Source: UBA6544 sp049601975
GTDB lineage: Bacteria; Pseudomonadota; Alphaproteobacteria; UBA8366
NCBI GenBank assembly: GCA_049601975.1
Contig: JBMYRC010000138.1
Span: 1-10,392, forward strand
DNA: 10,392 nucleotides
Reading direction: 5' to 3'
Part shown: piece after piece, positions 1 to 6,872 of the stretch
How positions within the stretch are numbered: position 1 is the first letter of the stretch
Layout of the letters: each line of letters begins with the position of its first letter
Translations under genes and position numbers: made by a program
The notes under the pieces: model-generated
What the model was told of the DNA's origin: nothing
What the model saw: only the letters and a program-made list of their open reading frames with translations
Database searches by the model: none

Positions 1-1
1 A

Positions 2-397
2 ATGGCCATTGAACATAAAGTCGGAAATCTCTCGCGCCACATCGGCCAGGTCACCGAGGAATGGCGGGAAGGTTATTGCAAACTCACCGTCGAAGTCAGC
101 GAACAGCACATCAACCGAAGCGGCGCGGTCGATGGCGGTGTCTTCGCGATCTTAATCGATTCCGCCGCAGCCTATGCAGGCACTTTCGCGAAGACGGGTG
201 AGCCGCGCAACGACTGCGCTACCATCTCCATGAATGTTAACTTCGCTGGGCAACCATCTGGCAAAAGGCTGGTTGCTGAAGGTCACGTCCGGCGTTCGGG
301 AAAACGGATCTTCTTCGCATCCTGCACCGTCACCGACGAGGACGGTACCCTTTGCGCTTTCGGGGATTGCACCTTCCGGATATTCAGCCCCCGTTAA
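2..397 (+). CDS. PaaI-family hotdog-fold thioesterase
   Basis: A 131-residue protein of the usual length for the PaaI/YdiI hotdog thioesterase family, which hydrolyses acyl- or aryl-CoA thioesters in the cytoplasm. The core signature is visible at residues 36-60: HINRSG, then DGG, then a helix containing Asp53, which matches the family's catalytic acid. Most PaaI proteins have HGG where this one has Asp44-Gly45-Gly46, so the usual His is substituted. The later beta strands (about 72-127) contain the typical VxFxxP-like and GxxVxxSGKR patterns. The ATG begins at the second base of the window, so a start further upstream and the ribosome binding site cannot be judged. It ends in TAA, 8 bases before the converging chemoreceptor remnant. 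Substrate unknown; an acyl-CoA role fits the other CoA enzymes nearby. Confidence 0.82.
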   Translation: MAIEHKVGNLSRHIGQVTEEWREGYCKLTVEVSEQHINRSGAVDGGVFAILIDSAAAYAGTFAKTGEPRNDCATISMNVNFAGQPSGKRLVAEGHVRRSGKRIFFASCTVTDEDGTLCAFGDCTFRIFSPR

Positions 398-405
398 AGG
401 ATCGC

Positions 406-981
406 TTATGCGGCCCGCAGCTCTTCCAGAAATGTTTGCACGAGGGTCCGCAAGTGTTCAGCTTCGCGTGATAGTTCGCTCGACGTGGAATAGACCTGCC
501 CGGCGGCCGCTCCCGTCTCACTCGCAGCCTCGTTTACCTTCAAAATACTGGATGCCACCTCTTGAGATCCGGCAGCGGCCTCTTGCACGTTTCGCGCAAT
601 CTCACCAGTCGTGGCGCTCTGTTCTTCGACCACCGCCGCAATACTACCACCGATCTTGTTGATCCGATTGATCACGACGACGATTTCCTCCATGGAGCCG
701 ACAGCTTCGCGTGTCGCTGACCGTACGGCCGTCACTTGTTACCTGATGCTTTCGGTCGCTTGCGTTGTTTGGTTGGCCAGGCTTTTCACTTCGCTTGCGA
801 CAACGGCGAATCCCTTGCCCGCATCCCCTGCACGGGCCGCTTCAATGGTCGCATTCAACGCCAGAAGATTGGTTTGCTCGGCGATATCGTTAATCAGTTG
901 CACAACCTCTCCGATCCGATCCGCCGCCAAAAACAGACCTTGAACTTTTTCCTGCGTGTCATTCGCGGTCACCTTCGCGGA
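406..981 (-). pseudogene. Methyl-accepting chemotaxis protein, C-terminal signalling domain remnant
   Basis: On the minus strand one frame encodes most of an MCP signalling domain. The highly conserved hairpin tip that contacts CheA/CheW is intact (EQTNLLALNATIEAARAG followed by DAGKGFAVVASEVKSLA). The C-terminal coiled-coil arm follows (SATTGEIARNVQEAA) and the protein ends near LEELRAA. Two defects make it a pseudogene. An in-frame TAA lies at 739-741, between TESIR and QVTAVRS, in the same frame on both sides. The homology also stops at 981 with a TAA at 982-984, so the periplasmic sensor, membrane segments and HAMP domain that should precede it are missing. An intact receptor would be over 500 residues; about 190 remain. 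It is probably non-functional. Confidence 0.85.
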
Positions 982-986
982 TTAGG

Positions 987-1015
987 CATATAGCAACGGT
1001 AGGACCGCCTATATG
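987..1015. repeat. Nested inverted repeat at the chemoreceptor truncation point
   Basis: The arms CATATAG (987-993) and CTATATG (1009-1015) are perfect reverse complements. Inside them CGGT and ACCG form a second short stem around the loop AGG. It lies within a few bases of where chemoreceptor homology ends, so it could mark a rearrangement junction or be an operator. There is no U-tract, so it is not a standard intrinsic terminator. Confidence 0.35.
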
Positions 1016-1027
1016 ACAGAGAAATGC

Positions 1028-1045
1028 GGGCATCCTCCGATGCCC
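1028..1045. repeat. Short perfect hairpin
   Basis: GGGCAT (1028-1033) and ATGCCC (1040-1045) form a six-pair perfect stem around a six-base loop. No T-run follows on either strand, so a terminator role is not supported. It overlaps the possible short reading frame starting at 1013. Confidence 0.3.
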
Positions 1046-1228
1046 AACTTCTATGAAATGCCCATCACCATGGATCGGTAATACAACACTGTTTATGATG
1101 GAGGTGGCGTTCGGGACGCCGCTGAGTATATCCGCCCACTGGCCTTGTATGAGTGTCCGTTTAATTGAGGGCTGGTTATTGTACCACAGTAACCCGATTT
1201 CTTTCCTAAACAAGAAATGGGTGCGGGC

Positions 1229-2053
1229 ATGGATTTAGGCTTAAAAGATAAGGTGGTGGTCGTCACCGGCGCAAGTAAGGGCATTGGATACGCCGCCGCT
1301 TACTTATTTGCGCGTGAAGGTGCGCGAGTGGTTATCTCTGCACGGCGTGAAAACGACCTGCAAATTGCCAAAGACACCATCGCCAAAGAAACAGGGGGCG
1401 ATATCGCCGCAATTGCCGCGGACGTCACCGTCGTCGGCGATCTAGATCGTCTAACGGATTTTATGCGGGACCGATATGGCCGTGTCGATATTCTGGTAAA
1501 CAATGCCGGTACGGGAACCTACAAACCCTTCCTTGAGGTCAGCGACAAAGACCTCGAATATGGCATGGCGATTAACTTCTTCGCCCAATTCCGTCTTTCG
1601 CAGCGCGTTGTCCCGATGATGATGAAAACCGGTGGGGGAGCGATCATCAATGTTTCGGGTCGGACGGCATATCAAGCCGCAAATCCGCCGGGCTCAACCT
1701 GTACCGGCCCTGCGAAAGCAGCAGAGCTGCGGTTCACGACAGACGTTGCCGATGAACTGCGACCCCACAACATCCGCGTCAATTGCGTCGTCCCTGGTGT
1801 CGTCATCACGCCGGAACGTTTCGACAAATGGGAACGTGAATCCGCTGGCAAGGACTACGACAAGGCCGTGGCGCTGGCGCGACGTGAAAAGATCGTAAGA
1901 GAGTTCGGCCCTTGGGGCGACGCTAACGAAGTCGCCGATACCATCGTGTATTTGGCGTCGTCGCGCGCGTCCTACGTAAATGGAGTCTCGCTCTTGGTCG
2001 ATGGCGCAAACAAATCGTCCTACACCCGTATCATTCGCAACTATCAGGACTAA
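1229..2053 (+). CDS. Short-chain dehydrogenase/reductase (SDR), atypical active site
   Basis: A cytoplasmic NAD(P)-dependent oxidoreductase of the classical SDR fold, 274 residues from the chosen start. The Rossmann motif TGASKGIG is at residues 13-20 and NNAG at 91-94. The conserved Ser is at 143 in NVSGR, and the cofactor-binding VNCVVPG stretch and C-terminal VNGVSLLVDGG-like strand are present. The catalytic YxxxK is altered: Lys163 is there (PAKAAE), but the position four residues before it is Thr159, not Tyr. Some SDR subfamilies have the related sequence SGPANAAL without this Tyr, so the protein may be a natural variant, not an inactive one. I chose ATG 1229 because MDLGLKDKVVVVTG starts where the family usually starts; ATG 1217 adds four residues. 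Neither has a strong Shine-Dalgarno. The stop is 6 bases before the next gene, implying one operon. Substrate unknown. Confidence 0.88.
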   Translation: MDLGLKDKVVVVTGASKGIGYAAAYLFAREGARVVISARRENDLQIAKDTIAKETGGDIAAIAADVTVVGDLDRLTDFMRDRYGRVDILVNNAGTGTYKPFLEVSDKDLEYGMAINFFAQFRLSQRVVPMMMKTGGGAIINVSGRTAYQAANPPGSTCTGPAKAAELRFTTDVADELRPHNIRVNCVVPGVVITPERFDKWERESAGKDYDKAVALARREKIVREFGPWGDANEVADTIVYLASSRASYVNGVSLLVDGANKSSYTRIIRNYQD

Positions 2054-2059
2054 GCGCCA

Positions 2060-3061
2060 ATGAAACTCACTGTGGAAGAAGCCAGACATCTCTCGGAACG
2101 AGCCCTTGCCGCCGCCGATTATACGGAAGAGGAGGCCGCCACGATCACCGAGCATATCATGGATACAGAACTGCGGGGTCTCGACTACGGCGGTCTCGCC
2201 CGTACCCTCAGCGTTTTCGAACGCACAACGAAACCGGGTTACGAGCGCGGTGACATCGAAGTGGTTCATGAGACGCCACTATCCGCATTGATCGATGGCC
2301 GCAACACGATCGGATATTTGGTGGCCCGTCGCGCATCAAACCTGTGCATCGAGAAGGCCTCTGAGCACGGCATGGCCGTCGTTGGTGCTCGTGATACCTG
2401 GCACACTGGTATGCTGTCGTTCTTTGCGGAGATGGCGGCGAAGCGCGATCTCATCTCCATGATCGCCTCTAACGCAGCGCCCAACACAGCTCCCTTCGGT
2501 GGAACAGAAGGGCGCTTCGGCACGAACCCTATCTGCTATGGATTTCCGTCGACGGATGATCCAGTGATCTGGGACATCGGCACGTCAAACATCATGCACG
2601 GTGAGGTCGTGCTCGCCGAGCGCCTGGGTGAGGAAATCCCCGAAGGTACCGCCTACGACAACGCGGGACATCCGACCACCGACCCGGCCGCCGCTCTCAC
2701 CGGTGCCTTTACCGCATGGGGCGGTCACAAAGGGTCGGGATTAGCCATCGCCGTCCAATTGCTCGGCACGATGTGCAATGTCGCCCCAATCCCTGAAGGT
2801 ATGTTCGGTTATGGCTGTCTTTTCGTGATGATGCGGGCCGACCTATTGATGCCGGCGGAAGAGTATAAGGCGAATGTCGCCTATTATGCGGCAGAAGTCC
2901 GACAGACCCGCCCCGTCGAAGGCGGCCCATCGGTCCGTATGCCCTACGACCGATCCATCACGGAGCGCCGTCGCAAGATCGAAGCAGACGAAGTGGAGAT
3001 CTCTGACGCGGTTCACGAGAGGCTGCTTGAAATCGCGCAATCGAACAGCCGGAATTCGTAA
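2060..3061 (+). CDS. Ldh_2-family (malate/lactate/sulfolactate-type) NAD(P)-dependent dehydrogenase
   Basis: A 333-residue protein matching the full length of the Ldh_2 family (YiaK/AllD/ComC relatives), which oxidise 2-hydroxy acids to 2-keto acids or the reverse using NAD(P). Visible family marks are His115 in VGARDTWHTGM, the cofactor/substrate region with NAAPNTAPFGGTEGRFGTNP (about 142-161), a D..TSN..HGEV segment, and the late DPAAALTGAFTAWGGHKGSG block. The early SHG motif, whose His is conserved and implicated in catalysis in several members, reads Tyr43-Gly44-Gly45 here. This may define a subfamily with a different substrate. AGGA at 2046-2049, inside the end of the upstream gene, can serve as ribosome binding site with about 10 bases spacing. 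Tight coupling to the SDR suggests the two act on one pathway. Exact substrate cannot be inferred. Confidence 0.86.
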   Translation: MKLTVEEARHLSERALAAADYTEEEAATITEHIMDTELRGLDYGGLARTLSVFERTTKPGYERGDIEVVHETPLSALIDGRNTIGYLVARRASNLCIEKASEHGMAVVGARDTWHTGMLSFFAEMAAKRDLISMIASNAAPNTAPFGGTEGRFGTNPICYGFPSTDDPVIWDIGTSNIMHGEVVLAERLGEEIPEGTAYDNAGHPTTDPAAALTGAFTAWGGHKGSGLAIAVQLLGTMCNVAPIPEGMFGYGCLFVMMRADLLMPAEEYKANVAYYAAEVRQTRPVEGGPSVRMPYDRSITERRRKIEADEVEISDAVHERLLEIAQSNSRNS

Positions 3062-3087
3062 CTCACAGGGCCGTCACACAAACTTGA

Positions 3088-3415
3088 GCTAGCATCACCT
3101 GCCCTCTTCTCGATGCGATCCATCATCGCGTTGGCCCAGACGATGCGCGCCATGTCGCATTTGTGAAACTCGTATCGCGAGATATCGTTCGCCTCATACC
3201 CTCGGATTCCCAGCACGAACCCTCAAGGTGGCCGCCCGACCTTTGGCACGGCTGCGCAACGTCGATGATCGACGGTTTATGTGGCTTCAACGCACTCGCA
3301 ATAAGGCCTTTTCGACACCAGGTCGCCAGCGGATGGGCCCAGAAATCCAGAATGCTCCGGGATATCGGATTGCTGGATTTCGAACTACCGGAGACTTGAT
3401 CTCGATCAACGCATA
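3088..3415 (+). pseudogene. Probable Crp/Fnr-family regulator remnant
   Basis: No intact gene lies between the Ldh_2 gene and hemN, but one frame contains scattered signatures of an FnrN/FixK-like regulator. VKLVSRDIVR (from 3163) resembles the conserved LxLMSREIVR end of the dimerisation helix. RDIG followed, at exactly the family spacing, by ET-stop-SR (3358-3405) resembles the DNA-recognition helix RxDIGxYLGLxxETVSR. The TGA at 3397-3399 falls where Val is expected. The sequence between these two patches does not align well, so frameshifts are likely, and the spacing is about a dozen residues too long. The fnr-next-to-hemN order is known in alphaproteobacteria, and this remnant sits just upstream of the hemN pseudogene. 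The call rests on motif resemblance alone and is tentative. Confidence 0.38.
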
Positions 3416-3443
3416 GTTGCCAAGAACATCTATACTCCTGGCA

Positions 3444-4795
3444 ATGGATCCAAAACTTTCAAAATACGCGACGCAGTCCGTTCCGCGCTATACCTCATAC
3501 CCAACAGCACCTCATTTCAAAGACAAAATCGACGGGAAATAATATGGCGACTGGCTGACAGCGCTACCCGCGCAGGCCACGCTATCGCTTTACCTTCACA
3601 TTCCATATTGCAACGCGATCGACCAATATTGCGGATGTCATACCAAAGCGACGCTGCGAGAAGCCCCACTACGCGACTATGCCGAGACGCTCATGGCGGA
3701 ACTGCGGCTCACCCTGGAAGCTCTCGATCAAAGACGTCACGTGAAACACATTCATTGGGGCGGCGGCACGCCGAGCCTACTGCCGCGGGAATGTCTCAAA
3801 GAAATCGCCGAAGTTATCCGCACCGGCGTCGAGATCCTGCCAGGTTGCGAACACGCCATTGAACTCGACCCCAGAACCGTCACCCGCAAACTTGCAGATA
3901 CACTCGCCAAGATCGGTGCCAATCGCGTCAGTCTCGGCATTCAAGATTTTGTTCCGAACATCCAATTGGCGATCGGTCGCGTCCAACCGTTTGCGCATTT
4001 CGAGCACGCGGTCTCAATGCTCAAGGACGCGCGACTGACGCATATCTGTTTCGACTTAATGTACGGCCTGCCGTATCAAGGCGAAGACCAGCTCGCGGCA
4101 ACAATCGAGCTGGCCACTAGCCTACGCCCAAGCCAGACCGCCCTTTTCGGATAAGCGCATGTCCCTTGGATGAAAAAACACTAACGGCTGATTGATACTG
4201 CCGCCTTGCCCGGAACCGAAGAAAGAAACGAGCACTCGGAAGCCGCGGCTGAACGTCTTGCAAGCTTTGGATATCGCCGCATTGGGCTCGACCATTTCGC
4301 GTTGCCAGGCCACAGTCTCGCCGATGCGTTTTCGAATGGACGGCTGAGGCGAAACTTTCAAATATATACCACTGACCCGGCGGATGCGTCACCAGGGTTT
4401 GGGGCCCCCTCGATCGGAAAATTGCCTCAAGGCTTCGTGCAAAACCGCACCGACATTCGAAATTGGCAGCAAGATATCGACGCGGGAATTCTGCCAATCT
4501 CCCACGGCAAACGCCTACAGACGGACGACGTGATTTAGAGCGACCTCATCGAGGAACTCATGTGCCGGTTCGAGGTGGATATCGAGAAAATCAGCAATCG
4601 CCTCGACATCAATCCGGCGAGCTTACAAGTCAGCATCAAGGCACTTCACCCACTCCGGTAAGATGACCTGATCGAAATCGACGGCGGTCGGATCAAACTC
4701 TCGCCGGACCGCCGTGCCTTCGTGCGTCTGGTTGCCCCGCCGCGTTCGACGCCTATTTACCGAGTGGCGACGCACGCCATTCTGCGGCGGTATGA
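3444..4795 (+). pseudogene. hemN: Oxygen-independent coproporphyrinogen III oxidase/dehydrogenase, pseudogene
   Basis: HemN is a radical-SAM enzyme that decarboxylates coproporphyrinogen III to protoporphyrinogen IX without oxygen. The whole length is recognisable: VPRYTSYPTAPHF at the N-terminus, LYLHIPYC then CGCHT, the glycine-rich HWGGGTPSLLP, SLGIQDF, FDLMYGLPYQ, RRIGLDHFALPG, RRNFQIYTTDPAD, and a C-terminus ending at TGA 4793-4795. About 450 codons matches the family. It is broken in many places. In-frame stops are TAA 3540, TAA 4152, TAA 4182, TAG 4536 and TAA 4659. One base is missing near 4734-4741, after which the frame continues as AAFDAYLPSGDARHS. In the CX3CX2C iron-sulfur motif the middle Cys (codon 3621-3623) is Asp, so cluster binding would be lost even with readthrough. 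It converges with the LLM gene, 9 bases apart. Confidence 0.93.
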
Positions 4796-4804
4796 CGAAC
4801 GGAT

Positions 4805-5914
4805 TTACTCCGCAGCCATCTCCATGGCCCTCGGTGCTGGCATCGGGACGTGATTGATTTCCGCCAATGGTTTGCCGAAATGTTTCTCGACCAGCGGTAT
4901 CACCTTTGTCGACAGCGCTTCCATTGAAGCAAGTGCCGTCTTGCTCTCCACGTCACCGACCTGAAAGTAGATGTTCATATGGGCCGGGCCGTAAAGCTCA
5001 ATCTCTTCGCACAGCTGCTCAGCCACCTTCTCAACATTACCGGTGATGATGTTGCGTTCGATCCGTTCCAGCGGGGGTTCGCCCTCGAAACCGTTTTCTT
5101 CCACCATATAGTCGTCCGCCAAACTCTGCTGCCGCGTGCGGAGCGCCACAGCAATCCGTTGTTGGTAGCGCGCACCATCGACATAGCGTTCGATCTCGGC
5201 ACGGTTGTCGCTTATGCACATGAAGCGAAGCACACCAATCGGAATATTGTCGGTCGGCTTCCCCTCGGCGGCGTAGCATTCCTCGACCTGGGTTCGGAGA
5301 TTGCGAATCTTCTTAGGTGACCCGACTCCGCCTGAAATGAACGGGATATAGCCGTCGCGGGCACAGCGGCTATGACTGTCCGGGTCCTTGCCGGCGATCC
5401 AGATCGGTGGCCGAGGCGATTGCACCGGGCGCACGTTAATCGCCGTCGATTTTAGTTTATAGAAATCACCATCATAACTGAAATGCGGTTGACGTAGGCC
5501 GAGCTCGATCATGTCGAGCATCTCGTGGAACATCACTTTGTTCTTATCGATATCCGCACCTAGGCGCTCGAACTCATAGTTTTGGTATCCACTGCCGACA
5601 CCGAGATCGAGCCGCCCGCCGGACAGCGCGTCAACCATGGCGATCTCCGCTATCAAGCGCGCCGGTGTATGCAGGGGCAGAATCACGACGGCACTACCGA
5701 CTCGAATCCGTTTGGTGATCGCCGCCGCATAGGCGCACATCATCAAGGGTGACGGCACCAAGCTGTAGTTGGAGAAATGGTGCTCCGCGAACCACACGCG
5801 GCTGAACCCGAGTTCTTCCGCTTTGCGGGTATGGTCAAGAGCTTCATGGATCAAATCGTGAGAACTCTTCGAGCGATCCCGGTGTTGCAATAGATTGAAT
5901 AGTCCAAAATCCAT
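4805..5914 (-). CDS. LLM-class (luciferase-like) flavin-dependent oxidoreductase
   Basis: A complete 369-residue member of the bacterial luciferase-like family, cytoplasmic TIM-barrel enzymes that use reduced FMN/F420-type flavin to oxygenate or oxidise diverse substrates. Family marks in order are MDFGLFNLLQHRD at the start, RKAEELGFSRVWFAEHHFSNY (about 31-51), SPLMMCAYAAAITKRIRVGSAV (about 56-77), SGGRLDLGVGSGYQNYEFERLG (about 99-120) and RPPIWIAGKDPDS (about 168-180). The C-terminal part contains NIITGNVEKVAEQL, typical of the family. Length and motifs are intact, with no stop or shift, in contrast to its convergent neighbour hemN. A weak ribosome binding site, AGGACG, lies about 10 bases upstream on the minus strand. 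It diverges from the enoyl-CoA hydratase gene across a 132-base spacer. Substrate unknown; no flavin reductase partner is in the window. Confidence 0.9.
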   Translation of the reverse strand: MDFGLFNLLQHRDRSKSSHDLIHEALDHTRKAEELGFSRVWFAEHHFSNYSLVPSPLMMCAYAAAITKRIRVGSAVVILPLHTPARLIAEIAMVDALSGGRLDLGVGSGYQNYEFERLGADIDKNKVMFHEMLDMIELGLRQPHFSYDGDFYKLKSTAINVRPVQSPRPPIWIAGKDPDSHSRCARDGYIPFISGGVGSPKKIRNLRTQVEECYAAEGKPTDNIPIGVLRFMCISDNRAEIERYVDGARYQQRIAVALRTRQQSLADDYMVEENGFEGEPPLERIERNIITGNVEKVAEQLCEEIELYGPAHMNIYFQVGDVESKTALASMEALSTKVIPLVEKHFGKPLAEINHVPMPAPRAMEMAAE

Positions 5915-5990
5915 ATCGGCGTCGTCCTATCAGGAATAATTACTTTCTATCGGATATAGGGCGGGGTCCGGGAAAGTAGACTGCGGCACC

Positions 5991-6020
5991 TTGCCTTCCC
6001 CCACACAAAGCTTCTATCCC
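5991..6020 (+). promoter_or_regulatory. Candidate promoter for the enoyl-CoA hydratase gene
   Basis: TTGCCT (5991-5996) and TATCCC (6015-6020) are separated by 18 bases and resemble weak sigma-70 -35 and -10 boxes. They lie in the 132-base divergent spacer, about 27 bases before the start codon. A TATG-N5-CATA inverted repeat (6021-6033) follows immediately and could be an operator. This is pattern matching only. Confidence 0.25.
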
Positions 6021-6046
6021 TATGTGATCCATATGGGAGAGACCCC

Positions 6047-6862
6047 ATGAGCGAAGACCTGCTGACCATTGAGCGCGAAGATGCCATCGCTATCCTGACC
6101 TTCAACCGGCCCGAAGTGTTGAACGCGTTCGACAACCCGCTAATGGAAGCGACGCTGGAGACCGTCACTGCATTAAATGATGACGACGATCTCCGCGTAA
6201 TAGTCGTCCGCGGTGCCGGTCGCGCGTTTTCCCCAGGGTTCGATCTCAAGGCTTCCGCCGGGCGCAAAATGGAGGACGTCCAGGATTGGGAGCGGCAGAT
6301 GCAGCTGCAGTTCGATTTCATCATGCAGTTCTGGTATTCCCCGAAACCAACCGTCGCCGCGGTTCACGGCTATTGCATCGCGGGTGCCTTCGAACTCGCA
6401 CTCGCCTGCGACGTCACCATCGCCGCCGAGAACACCCGCTTCGGCGAGCCCGAGGTCCGCTTCGGAACCGGTATCGTCGCGATGCTGCTGCCTTGGGTGA
6501 CGGGTCCGAAACAGGCAAAGGAAATCCTGCTGACCGGCGAGGACCAACTCAATGCCCAGAGCGCGCTCCGCATGGGAATCGTCAACCGTGTGGTGCCCGA
6601 CGATACCGTGTTCGAGACAGCCATGTCCGTCGCGAAATCGATGGCGACGGCGTCGGAACGCTCGGTACGATTCACCAAGCGGGCAATCAACGAGACCTAC
6701 GAGACGATGGGTTTCAGCCGCGCATTGAAATCCTCGCTCGACCTCGACGTCCTACTCAATGCCGCTTCGGACCCGGTAAAAGATGAGTTCAACCGCATCC
6801 GTCGGGAAGAAGGTGTGGGCGCCGCTATTGCCTGGCGCGACGCTCGGTTCAGGGACGCCTAG
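6047..6862 (+). CDS. Enoyl-CoA hydratase/isomerase (crotonase family)
   Basis: A 271-residue crotonase-fold protein that would hydrate or isomerise enoyl-CoA thioesters in beta-oxidation-like pathways. The CoA/oxyanion-hole segments are AFSPGFDLKA (60-69) and HGYCIAGAFELALACD (107-122). The two acidic residues used by true hydratases are both present, Glu116 in AFELAL and Glu136 in GEPEV, at the correct spacing of 20 residues. This favours hydratase activity, although members with both Glu can do other crotonase chemistry. The start ATG is preceded by GGGAGAG with about 6 bases spacing, a good ribosome binding site. The gene ends in TAG, 10 bases from the converging acyl-CoA dehydrogenase pseudogene. 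No interruptions. The physiological acyl group is not evident. Confidence 0.9.
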   Translation: MSEDLLTIEREDAIAILTFNRPEVLNAFDNPLMEATLETVTALNDDDDLRVIVVRGAGRAFSPGFDLKASAGRKMEDVQDWERQMQLQFDFIMQFWYSPKPTVAAVHGYCIAGAFELALACDVTIAAENTRFGEPEVRFGTGIVAMLLPWVTGPKQAKEILLTGEDQLNAQSALRMGIVNRVVPDDTVFETAMSVAKSMATASERSVRFTKRAINETYETMGFSRALKSSLDLDVLLNAASDPVKDEFNRIRREEGVGAAIAWRDARFRDA

Positions 6863-6872
6863 CGAATACCCG

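Larger units (their letters stand above)
982..1228. other. Intergenic stretch with nested inverted repeats and possible eroded reading frame
   Basis: This lies between the truncated chemoreceptor and the SDR gene. It opens with a hairpin-forming segment (987-1015) and a second hairpin (1028-1045), listed separately. An ATG at 1013 sits 8 bases after AGGA (1001-1004) and opens a 22-codon frame ending at TAA 1079-1081. The same frame continues with coding-like codons (for example VYDGGGVRDAAEYIRPLALY) up to a TGA near 1166 and a further TAA, and is in register with the SDR gene. It could be a leader peptide, the remains of a decayed gene, or chance. I do not recognise a family. No convincing promoter was found for the SDR operon. 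Confidence 0.3.

Noticed and set aside
1694..2269. A 191-codon minus-strand open frame
   Set aside because: It is antisense to the end of the SDR gene and the start of the Ldh_2 gene, both of which have clear family motifs. No ribosome binding site or protein signature was seen.
3397..3399. TGA in the Fnr-like remnant as a selenocysteine codon
   Set aside because: The family has Val at this position, the surrounding protein is badly degraded, and no stable hairpin is evident immediately downstream.
3444..4795. hemN, MCP and GST as genes translated through reassigned or recoded stop codons
   Set aside because: The stops replace different amino acids, frameshifts and a cluster Cys loss accompany them, and nearby intact genes use TAA, TAG and TGA as real ends. 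None of the stops in these three genes is TGA, so tRNA-Sec cannot explain them.
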